Source of the DNA: Erwinia sp.
GTDB lineage: Bacteria; Pseudomonadota; Gammaproteobacteria; Enterobacterales; Enterobacteriaceae
Length of the DNA: 10,826 nucleotides
Direction: 5' to 3'
Assembly: GCA_003512805.1 (NCBI GenBank)
Contig: DOOK01000251.1
Coordinates: 1-10,826, forward strand
Both the position numbers and the translations under genes were made by a program. This document shows, piece by piece, positions 1 to 5,282 of this stretch. The notes below the pieces were generated by a model that saw nothing but the letters and a program-made list of their open reading frames with translations, searched no databases and was not told where the DNA came from. Each line of letters starts with the position of its first letter. Positions within the stretch are counted from its first letter, which is position 1.

Positions 1-121
1 CAGCCAGTACAACGCGTACAGACATACAGGCTCAGGCTAGAGAAAGAGGCATGTCGTACCGCGTTAGCGAGGCGCTTATAATATTAATAATGTTTTATTT
101 TCCCTGGTGAAGAATCCGCTT

Positions 122-259
122 TTAGTGGTGCGGGTAAGGCCAGCTGTGATCCCAACCTGAAGCCGAGAACAACCCGGTCACAATAAAGTAGAGCAGCAGA
201 GCCGCAAAAATAGATATAGCTATTCTTTCAATTAAAACAATAAGTTTAGAAGATTGCAT
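122..259 (-). CDS. Small single-pass membrane protein, 45 aa (unrecognised)
   Basis: This frame begins with ATG at 259 and is preceded by AAGGGG seven bases upstream, a strong ribosome binding site. The product starts MQSSKLIVLIER, continues with a hydrophobic run of about 18-20 residues (roughly 13-33, IAISIFAALLLYFIVTGLF), and ends in a short polar tail rich in Trp, Pro and His (WDHSWPYPHH). This suggests an inner-membrane protein with one transmembrane helix. I do not recognise the family; enterobacteria encode many such proteins of 25-50 residues. It lies downstream of the DUF4186 gene on the same strand with a 144-base gap, so it probably has its own promoter, which I could not place. 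The His-rich tail could bind a metal, but that is speculation. The binding site and clean helix make a real gene more likely than not. Confidence 0.5.
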   Translation of the reverse strand: MQSSKLIVLIERIAISIFAALLLYFIVTGLFSASGWDHSWPYPHH

Positions 260-390
260 ACGAATACCCCTTGTTTTAGCAGTGGATTTACCTGCCTCTG
301 CAAAACTAGAATGTTACCGGTAAAATCGCAAGCCTTTCGCCCTCCTGATTTAATGAACTTTGTTAATACATATTTCACCTTCGGGGCGAC

Positions 391-405
391 AGGGCACCTG
401 GCCCT
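391..405. terminator. Short hairpin at the DUF4186 stop codon
   Basis: AGGGC and GCCCT form a perfect 5-bp stem around ACCTG and overlap the TAG stop of the DUF4186 gene. No run of T follows on the minus strand, so this is at best a weak or Rho-assisted 3' end. Confidence 0.25.
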
Positions 406-823
406 ACAGCAGCTTAAGCTGTCTGTCCCTGTCTGGCTGCTTTTTACCGCCCGGCGCAGGCGGCTGTGGCCGCTGCATCTCCAGTCGCAGCCAGTGCAGG
501 ATTGTCTGGACCACCCACGTCTGCTGCTCTGCGGTTAACGGCTGGTGGGCAGGAATGTGATGCCATTTGCTCAGGCAGCCTCGACAGCAGGTCGCGGTTG
601 CGTGCTGCGCAATAAATACCGGATGACCGCGCATCGGCGTTTGCTTGCCGTCATTCACCGGCTCCGCAGAAGAGAGACGTTCACGAATAAAATCAGCGGC
701 GTGCCTGCTGACCGTCTCCTCGCCTTTCTCCAGACAATAGCGGTATTCGCGGTAACCTAAATGGAATTTTTGCCGGAACGGCGAGCGCGACAGGCGCAGA
801 AAAAGATCGTCAATGGCAGACAT
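404..823 (-). CDS. DUF4186 family protein
   Basis: The 139-residue product matches my memory of the DUF4186 family from its start, MSAIDDLFLRLSRSPFR, through the central block NDGKQTPMRGHPVFIAQHAT to TATCCRGCLSKWHHIP. The conserved core holds His74, Cys79, Cys80, Cys83 and His88/His89, spaced like a possible metal site. Biochemical function is unknown as far as I recall. The C-terminal 25 residues or so (QRPQPPAPGGKKQPDRDRQ) are Pro- and Lys/Arg-rich and look like a lineage-specific tail. The frame stays open upstream to 889, but the family N-terminus begins at the ATG at 823, behind a weak GGA, so I use that start. Its minus-strand neighbours are the DUF1275 membrane protein upstream and a small membrane protein downstream, with gaps too large for a tight operon. 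Confidence 0.85.
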   Translation of the reverse strand: MSAIDDLFLRLSRSPFRQKFHLGYREYRYCLEKGEETVSRHAADFIRERLSSAEPVNDGKQTPMRGHPVFIAQHATATCCRGCLSKWHHIPAHQPLTAEQQTWVVQTILHWLRLEMQRPQPPAPGGKKQPDRDRQLKLL

Positions 824-891
824 AATTAATCCAGGTGATAAAGGTAAAGCCACGTGCCAGCATAGCATTCGCCTGGCGCAGACAGGCATTC

Positions 892-969
892 TCAGAGGGA
901 AATCTTACGGCTCCGGAGATATTTATCATCCCCCGTGTAGCCGTAAACGAGACATCGACATAGCATCAT
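892..969 (-). CDS. Possible 25-codon small ORF or leader peptide
   Basis: AGGGGGAACTTT followed by two adjacent ATG codons (967-969 and 964-966) is a textbook translation start. The frame runs 25 codons (MMLCRCLVYGYTGDDKYLRS...) to TGA. The product is Cys- and Arg-rich and unlike anything I recognise. A long hairpin lies inside the coding sequence at 905-946. The frame ends 68 bases before the DUF4186 start on the same strand, so a leader peptide is possible. It may also be chance, since 25 open codons are not significant; the ribosome binding site is the only strong support. Confidence 0.25.
   Translation of the reverse strand: MMLCRCLVYGYTGDDKYLRSRKISL
905..946. other. Two-part inverted repeat (RNA hairpin candidate)
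   Basis: An outer 8-bp perfect stem (TTACGGCT / AGCCGTAA) encloses an inner 6-bp stem with one G-U pair, read on the minus strand as GGGGAT, a 7-base loop, then ATCTCC. It lies within the small ORF at 892-969, upstream of the DUF4186 gene. No T-tract follows, so it is not an intrinsic terminator. Confidence 0.4.
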
Positions 970-1030
970 AAAGTTCCCCCTGTTCAGGCTCTCCACAAAA
1001 GAGATAAGCCGTTTAAGGATCGATGAGATG

Positions 1031-1228
1031 TTATTTTGAATGCTGCTGAAGGGAAAAGTCTATCTTAAGCCTGTCGCCGGAAACCCGGTAAATACCTTGC
1101 CTGTTTTCTTTAGCTACCCCGATAAAGCCGTCAACCTCTTTGGGCTGTGGGCAATTAATCAAACCTCTGTGGGTTTCACCTGATTTTATGATTACTCCAA
1201 TATGGGGTGTCAGGCCGTCAAAAACACC
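1031..1228 (-). pseudogene. Open frame without a start codon (possible gene remnant)
   Basis: Between TAA at 1229-1231 and TAA at 1031-1033 the minus strand has 65 open codons with protein-like composition (segments GVFDGLTPHIGVIIKSGE, EVDGFIGVAKENRQGIYRV, LKIDFSLQQHSK). It has no ATG, GTG or usable TTG start. A good Shine-Dalgarno sequence, TTGGAG, lies five bases before an ATA codon, exactly where an ATG would be expected; starting there would give 52 residues. It follows the DUF1275 gene by 19 bases on the same strand. I recognise no family. It may be a decayed gene, one that lost its start by a G-to-A change, or chance. Confidence 0.3.
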
Positions 1229-1247
1229 TTAAGAGCTTAATATGCTT

Positions 1248-1964
1248 TTATCCGTTCTCATGGCTGGCCAGCATGTTATGCAATGCCAGACAAATCACGC
1301 CGAGGCCTATGAAAATCAGAAATCCATAGCCAAGTAAATGAAAAAGCCCTATCCCTGCCACCCCGCCGCCCAGAAATGACAGTAGCGTGAAAGCGTGCAG
1401 TCTGAGTCTCTCAAGATAAACGGGCGCGTCTTTTGGCGACTCTTTTCGCCTCAGCACATCAAACAACATGGCCAGTTCTATCCCAATATCCGTAGAGGTT
1501 CCTGATACATGCGTCGTTCTTACTCGTGCATTGGATATGCGGGTCACGACTGCATTTTGTAATCCCATTAAAAAGCTCAGGGACAAGATAAGTAATACGC
1601 CAGGCGAAAACGGACTCATCCAGCTTTCAACAATGCCCAATAAAACGAGGCCTGCTCCCTCAATGATAATGTTGACGGCATAAACCGTTCGCATCTTCTT
1701 CCTGCGGCCCGCATTGATAAGAAGGGTGGAAAATGCGGAGCCGGCAATGAAAATACAAATAATCGAAAGGAAAAACAGACCTGGAGCAAGGCTGGCTTTC
1801 GCAAGATGATCCGACAGTGAAGAGACATTGCCCGTCATGTTGGCGGAGAAAAACCCCACCACTTCAAATGCTGCTGTGTTCACGGCTCCGGCAACGGCAG
1901 CGAGAGTGCAGGCAAGTTTTGTATCTGCAATATTGCTACGTAAATTCTCAGTGCTGATTAGCAT
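1248..1964 (-). CDS. DUF1275 (YoaK-type) inner-membrane protein
   Basis: The product is a polytopic membrane protein of 238 residues, typical of DUF1275. Hydrophobic segments lie near residues 18-40, 62-84, 97-113, 121-138, 191-211 and 213-231. Family landmarks are the first-helix block ending FFSANMTGN (MTGN at 43-46) and the central GLQNAVVTRISNARVRTTHV followed by SGTSTDIG (about 134-161). Function is not established; it is often described as a putative transporter. I choose the ATG at 1964 because GCAGGTTAC precedes it and the family N-terminus fits. A TTG at 1982 would add six residues but has no ribosome binding site. It stands alone, reading away from the 67-aa gene at 2463, and a frame without a start codon follows it. 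Confidence 0.88.
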   Translation of the reverse strand: MLISTENLRSNIADTKLACTLAAVAGAVNTAAFEVVGFFSANMTGNVSSLSDHLAKASLAPGLFFLSIICIFIAGSAFSTLLINAGRRKKMRTVYAVNIIIEGAGLVLLGIVESWMSPFSPGVLLILSLSFLMGLQNAVVTRISNARVRTTHVSGTSTDIGIELAMLFDVLRRKESPKDAPVYLERLRLHAFTLLSFLGGGVAGIGLFHLLGYGFLIFIGLGVICLALHNMLASHENG

Positions 1965-2462
1965 GTAACCTGCTGTATGCAACTTAAGTAATCATATGAT
2001 CTGCTCAATCCAAATCAGTAACAAGATGCCAAATTTAAAAAAACAGAAATCCTCTGCTGACTGTCTATACCGCCAGATAATCCGATGCCTATCTGGCTTC
2101 ATTCCTTATTCCTGCCCGGTTACACAGGCCGGACAGCTCAGCAATCGGTCACACGCCTTCACTAAAGGACAGATTGTCCGGCACGGATGGCGCATCAATC
2201 GGGCCTGTCAGCTCAGCGGACAGACTGCCCTGCGGCCGCTTTACTTTCCGGTAATCCACCAGCGGTTTTTGCTGCGTCCCGTAACGGGTCAGCCGCGCTG
2301 CTGGCACAGAAACACTCATCAGCCGGTCATCTCGCGTGAGGTTGAGTGGAAGTCATCTGCTGAGGCGAAGGGATATTTTCAGAATAGGCTAAAATTCCGT
2401 AAGAGAGAGTCAGCCAGATACGTTGGGGTAACGACGCGGTTTTATCAGAAAGAGGACGGAAA
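1965..2462. other. Intergenic stretch with weak coding signals
   Basis: This lies between the divergent DUF1275 gene and the 67-aa gene and should hold both promoters. A long plus frame (1996-2466) has implausible composition and no ribosome binding site, so I do not call it. The best minus frame, at 2149-2319, is listed separately. Around 2130-2230 the motif GCTGAGCTG followed by an imperfect CGGCC occurs twice on the minus strand. Confidence 0.5.
2149..2319 (-). CDS. Unrecognised 56-aa frame, possibly a gene fragment
   Basis: The minus strand reads MSVSVPAARLTRYGTQQKP, a basic middle (DYRKVKRPQGS), then an acidic, proline-containing end (ELTGPIDAPSVPDNLSFSEG) and TGA. The composition is protein-like, and the frame stays open 11 codons above the ATG (LPLNLTRDDRL). 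There is no good ribosome binding site, so it is more likely the tail of a truncated gene than a complete one. I do not recognise the family. The overlapping plus frame looks less protein-like. Confidence 0.22.
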   Translation of the reverse strand: MSVSVPAARLTRYGTQQKPLVDYRKVKRPQGSLSAELTGPIDAPSVPDNLSFSEGV

Positions 2463-2666
2463 ATGAAATTTACGGTGATTTTTGAGGATACCGGCATTGA
2501 AGAGGAGCACGATTTTGACTCCAAACCTCGCGCCGGAGAATTAGTAACCCTGGCGCGCGAGGGTAAAGAGGCAGATTATATCGTTATCATTGAGCCTGAC
2601 CCTGACCATACCCATGACAATGGGCGCGAGGGACATCCTACCAAGGCCACGGTCCGGCCAGCTTAA
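2463..2666 (+). CDS. Small acidic hypothetical protein, 67 aa
   Basis: The ATG at 2463 is preceded by AGAGGACGGAAA, a clear ribosome binding site, and an intrinsic terminator follows the stop at 2682-2705, so this is a well-formed single-gene unit. The 67-residue product begins MKFTVIFEDTGIEEEHDFDS and has a central KPRAGELVTLAREGKEADY segment and a strand-like YIVIIEPDPDH. The tail is His/Asp/Gly-rich (DHTHDNGREGHPT). There is no signal peptide or membrane segment, so it should be cytoplasmic. I cannot name the family. The start looks like a beta strand followed by acidic loops. No neighbour gives functional context. Confidence 0.7.
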   Translation: MKFTVIFEDTGIEEEHDFDSKPRAGELVTLAREGKEADYIVIIEPDPDHTHDNGREGHPTKATVRPA

Positions 2667-2681
2667 TCAAAAGATGTAACC

Positions 2682-2705
2682 AACCGCCTGTCGAGGCGGT
2701 TTTTT
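2682..2705 (+). terminator. Rho-independent terminator of the 67-aa gene
   Basis: AACCGCC, loop TGTCGA, GGCGGTT, then a continuing run of T: a 7-bp GC-rich stem with a U-tract 15 bases after the stop codon. A second perfect palindrome (GCCTGAA / TTCAGGC, 2708-2722) follows at once. Confidence 0.88.
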
Positions 2706-3226
2706 ATGCCTGAATTTCAGGCGTTAATTGTGCGATCTCTCATATGAAGGCTTAAACGTTACGAATGAGCGCACTGGCCAGCGCCTTCGGAAAAAGAGAT
2801 TCGCGTTCTTTGAACTCAGGCAAAATCCCTGGAGAAGACGTTGAGTAACGGGTAGCCCAGGCTGGCTTTCTTTCCCGAAAGACAGGTGAGTCGTATGACA
2901 GAAAGAGACATGTATGTAGGGGCGCAAGGACAGAAAACTGGAGCCCGGGCAATCGATGAATGCAGCGCTTTCATCAGATTATTTTTCACAACATGCAGGC
3001 CTGATTATTGATAGTGTTTTCTCTCAGCCTGGCCTGCAGGTATCCGCCGACTTAAAGAGTGAAACAAACCGCAATTAAAGCACCGAGAGGTGAAAGGAGC
3101 GGGAAAAACATGTAAAGACCCGGAAAGGGTCATAAACCTTTGCGTGTGTCCCCAATCAGTCCCATCAAAACGGCAACAGCGCATCCCATACTTTCCCTGC
3201 TCCGTCACGCCATTCCGACCCGACAT

Positions 3227-3335
3227 GGGGTCTGGGATCGCCTTTTCCATGCTCTGCCATCGCCTTTACCGTGCTCTGGCTGTCTTTTACCGTAGTCTGC
3301 CTTATCCTTTACCGTGCTCTGGCATCGCCTTTCCC
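3227..3335. repeat. Five tandem 21-22 bp iteron-like direct repeats
   Basis: Units lie at 3227-3248, 3249-3270, 3271-3291, 3292-3313 and 3314-3335, of 22, 22, 21, 22 and 22 bp. On the plus strand most units start GTGCTCTGGC or close variants and end CCTTTACC or TTTTACC. On the minus strand each starts GGTAAAGG or a near variant and ends CAGAGCAC or similar. A more degenerate copy may follow at 3336-3355. The period of about two helical turns is not a multiple of three, so these are not coding repeats. Arrays like this are typical of plasmid replication or partition sites and multi-copy operators. No rep gene is visible beside it. Confidence 0.7.
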
Positions 3336-3381
3336 TAGTCCGGCGTGTTTATTTCACTTTATAATTTTCCCCAACGCCACG

Positions 3382-3418
3382 CCTGGTCAATCTCACTAAA
3401 CCCTGTCACCTGACCAGG
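3382..3418. repeat. 8-bp inverted repeat with 21-base loop
   Basis: CCTGGTCA at 3382-3389 and TGACCAGG at 3411-3418 are perfect complements. It lies between the iteron-like array and the ycgZ control region, so it could be an operator or an RNA hairpin. Confidence 0.4.
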
Positions 3419-3504
3419 GCTTCTGAGACACATCGATGTCGTAGTTCAGTTTATCTCGTTCAATACACAAGGTATTTAATACGCAAGGCAACACTAGCGT
3501 ATTC

Positions 3505-3523
3505 AAACTTGTACAGCTTTGTA
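3505..3523 (+). promoter_or_regulatory. Upstream copy of the 19-bp TGTACAGCTTT element
   Basis: This matches the promoter-proximal copy at 3627 in 17 of 19 positions (consensus AAACYTGTACAGCTTTRTA) and lies 122 bases further upstream. No -10 hexamer follows at the equivalent distance, so it looks like an auxiliary operator. A 7-bp inverted repeat (3478-3503) abuts it. Confidence 0.4.
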
Positions 3524-3626
3524 GGTAGTCGACCTCTAAACACACGCCTTACAGCGTTCTTTTTCCGCTGTTTCTGTATGGCAGCAAAGACGAGGACCGA
3601 TAACAGGCTGAAACTTTAAAAAAAAT

Positions 3627-3658
3627 AAACCTGTACAGCTTTATATCTTTTGTATAAC
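3627..3658 (+). promoter_or_regulatory. ycgZ promoter/operator candidate
   Basis: The 19-bp element AAACCTGTACAGCTTTATA is followed seven bases later by TATAAC (3653-3658), a good -10. TGTACA (3632-3637) and TGTATA (3651-3656) make a dyad around the element. Such a dyad in place of a consensus -35 is typical of MerR-family control. In E. coli the ycgZ promoter is repressed by the MerR-type protein BluR (YcgE), which BluF releases in blue light and cold. Assigning this site to BluR is inference; neither regulator gene is in the window. Confidence 0.45.
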
Positions 3659-3703
3659 TTAAGCTTCAGTTCACTGCTTACTTAAAATACAACGGAGTTT
3701 CTG

Positions 3704-3943
3704 ATGCAACATGCCCTGAACAAAACCGACATGAACACCTCTGTTTCAGCATTTTTTACCCGCGCAGCTCTGCCATCACAGCAGGAGACGCTGGGTTCAG
3801 TCGCCTTAGAGATACTCCGTTCAGGCCGAACCCTGAACCGTAAAGCCATTTGCGTACGCCTGTTGGGACGTATTGATACAGCGACTTCAGTCGAAGAAGA
3901 AATGCATCTACAGGAACTTATTGGACTTCTGTTCTGCGAATAA
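3704..3943 (+). CDS. ycgZ: YcgZ-like two-component connector protein
   Basis: The 79-residue product closely resembles E. coli YcgZ as I recall it. The segment SQQETLGSVALEILRSGR (25-42), then NRKAICVRLLGRIDTAT (45-61) and the end LIGLLF parallel the same blocks in YcgZ and in the wider YcgZ/YmgA/AriR (YmgB) family of small helical dimers. In E. coli these act through the RcsC-RcsD-RcsB phosphorelay to raise colanic acid and lower curli, and are induced by blue light at low temperature. The ATG at 3704 follows CGGAG with a seven-base gap, and family length supports it. ymgA follows 76 bases later, giving the same order as in E. coli, but the third and fourth genes of the E. coli operon (ariR, ymgC) are not seen. 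A probable operator lies just upstream. Confidence 0.85.
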   Translation: MQHALNKTDMNTSVSAFFTRAALPSQQETLGSVALEILRSGRTLNRKAICVRLLGRIDTATSVEEEMHLQELIGLLFCE

Positions 3944-4019
3944 AGGCTACATTCTGAGCTGACTTTGCAGCCGGACGCGACAGCCATGACTGACAGCCTA
4001 CCCCTTTCAGGGAACGACA

Positions 4020-4292
4020 ATGAAAAAAGAAAAATATGAAAAGCTTAGTGAAATCATCATTGGTGAAGCGGTGCTTTCTCAACTAAGGGAAAAATCTTCT
4101 GTTTCATGGCATGCTATTCTTATCAAACTTGAAAGTTTTCTTCACGCCGAATTAAATAATGAAAAAATTTGTGCAGCCATGCTGGCTATTCAAAATGTTA
4201 AAAAAGAGATTAACCTGAACAGTTTCCGTCTTTCAGGTAACAGAGTCACCATGCCAGCCGCCAACGACAGCATTAATATTAATAAAAATTAA
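4020..4292 (+). CDS. ymgA: YmgA-like connector protein
   Basis: The 90-residue product has the same length as I recall for E. coli YmgA and a similar first half: EKYEKLSEIIIGEAVLSQLR matches the E. coli pattern of a polar start, then ITGQAVLQILR, and WHAILIKLESFLHAELNNEK follows as the second predicted helix. The tail (RVTMPAANDSININKN) is polar and probably disordered. There is no signal peptide or membrane segment, so it should be cytoplasmic. The expected role, modulating the Rcs phosphorelay alongside YcgZ, is taken from the family. The ATG at 4020 follows CAGGGAACGACA, a good ribosome binding site. It is more AT-rich than ycgZ. Divergence is high in this family, so the exact paralogue name is less certain than membership. 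Confidence 0.72.
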   Translation: MKKEKYEKLSEIIIGEAVLSQLREKSSVSWHAILIKLESFLHAELNNEKICAAMLAIQNVKKEINLNSFRLSGNRVTMPAANDSININKN

Positions 4293-4827
4293 AGACCAGA
4301 TTAACGCAACAACGCTTGCCAAATAATATTTTTACACTCGATTACTCTTCAGATACTTTGCGGAAAGCATAAAGATAAAAAATAGCGCTTAAGGCCATCA
4401 TCTTTTCCTTAAAAGATTCTGGCCCAGTATCCCGTAACGCTGTTCTTTATCTTGCCGCCGGGATGATGACGGCTTGCTGTTGATAGATAAGGTGTGCCGT
4501 CCCGACAGTGTCTTAGGGGAAATTATCAATGATTCGGGAGCGCAAAACTGCCGAAGTGAGTGTTAGAATTAAGTGGATAACAGATATGGCCTTACTGGCG
4601 TAACTCTGGCCGTGATAAAAACAGAATCTTTTCTTTTCCATGCCAGAATGAAACTTTTAAAAAAATATCAGCCCCTCTATTACCCCGTCTCACCCTTTAA
4701 AACTGACAATCAAAGATCCCCTACATACCCCCTTCTTTCCATTTGAAAAAATGCCAACATCTTCTGAGAAAAAAGCTACCTACCCCAAAAAAACATGGCT
4801 GTCCTCGCGTCCCTTATAAATTGCTAA
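4293..4827. other. Non-coding stretch after ymgA
   Basis: No gene is supported here. Two tiny frames, one per strand, lack convincing starts. Notable items are the hairpin at 4393-4424, a weak 6-bp repeat GACGGC/GCCGTC (4468-4501), and an AT-rich section (4620-4800) containing five runs of four or more C on the plus strand. The expected ariR and ymgC were looked for and not found. Confidence 0.55.
4393..4424. other. Strong hairpin downstream of ymgA
   Basis: GGCC, a 3-base bulge, ATCTTTT, loop CCTT, AAAAGAT, a 3-base bulge, GGCC: a perfect 7-bp stem with a tetraloop, closed by four further GC pairs. It lies 100 bases after the ymgA stop. No T-run follows on either strand, so it could be a 3' stability element or part of a small RNA. 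Confidence 0.5.
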
Positions 4828-5282
4828 CTCGATGTTTACCCCATTAATGCCGACTTTCTGATAGCGCATTTTCTTGCCCGGCTATACGTTAAAACAGACC
4901 GTTCCTCTGTACTTATTGAAAGAGCCCGACAGGATGGCAACGAGTACGAAGAACAGGCGGCAACGTCGACAACAAGTATCCGGGAGAAAGGCCTGAATAT
5001 CCTGGCACTGAGATGCTGCACATCACAGGTTAGGAAAATTATACTCGTTGCGGTAACATTCTTCACAAAAACCCGGTCAATCATCTGGTGGCCGGAGAGC
5101 CGGACATGACAGTCAGCACAACATATAAATACTGGCTCTCCCGGTTTGTTAACTTGCCAGCGGATAAAGAAGCCTTGAAAGCCGTTACACTGCTTGTTAA
5201 CGGTGGCAGGAATGGCTTTACTCAGAGGCACCTGAGCCGGGACGTATTAAAAAGGAAAGAGGGATCGCTCAATGAATATTAA
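4828..5282 (+). pseudogene. Broken GH19 (lysozyme/chitinase-like) gene
   Basis: Two frames together read like the glycoside hydrolase family 19 domain of phage endolysins and secreted muramidases, enzymes that cut the glycan of peptidoglycan or chitin. Frame one (from 4828) reads INADFLIAHFLARLYVKTDR, matching the family block IAHFLAQ..HE(S/T)G. Near 4950 the similarity moves to a second frame (GGNVDNKYPGERPEY, then MLHITG), where TAG at 5031-5033 interrupts the GRGLIQITGR-NY motif. It resumes as ENYTRCG..., YKYWLSR and VTLLVNGGRNGF, the typical NGG.NG end. So I see a frameshift, an in-frame stop, no proper start, and VKT where the family has its catalytic HE(S/T). The intact tail from ATG 5106 (58 codons) overlaps the next gene by 11 bases. 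Prophage endolysin or secreted antibacterial effector are both possible origins. Confidence 0.72.

Larger units (their letters stand above)
2706..3703. other. Gene-poor kilobase with repeats
   Basis: I see no gene here that I can support. It contains a palindrome (2708-2722), a short hairpin GACCC-ggaaa-GGGTC (3117-3131), the tandem repeats at 3227-3335, an 8-bp inverted repeat CCTGGTCA/TGACCAGG with a 21-base loop (3382-3418), a 7-bp inverted repeat AATACGC/GCGTATT (3478-3503) and two copies of an AAACYTGTACAGCTTT element. A minus frame ending at 2752 has a plausible tail (EFKERESLFPKALASALIRN) and may be the end of a lost gene; I cannot identify it. Confidence 0.6.

Noticed and set aside
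1..121. Left edge of the window
   Set aside because: No gene, repeat or clear regulatory signal could be supported there.
1996..2466. 156-codon plus-strand frame between DUF1275 and the 67-aa gene
   Set aside because: No ribosome binding site, low-likelihood composition rich in Arg, Ser, Gln and Cys, and no recognisable domain. It overlaps the well-formed start at 2463.
3227..3335. CRISPR array
   Set aside because: Units are contiguous with no unique spacers, so these are direct tandem repeats.
3005..3338. Overlapping 81- and 82-codon frames on both strands across the repeat array
   Set aside because: The repeats have a 22-bp period, not a multiple of three, so the frames are not repeat proteins, and neither has a family resemblance.
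4516..4605. 24-codon plus frame after GGGGAAATTATCA
   Set aside because: Too short, with ten bases between the binding site and ATG and no similarity to AriR or YmgC, for which I checked.
4513..4641. 42-codon minus frame with a hydrophobic middle
   Set aside because: No Shine-Dalgarno sequence before the ATG and weak hydrophobicity; likely chance.
4836..5231. 131-codon minus-strand frame
   Set aside because: It is antisense to the GH19 remnant, whose motifs are clear on the plus strand, and it shows no family resemblance.
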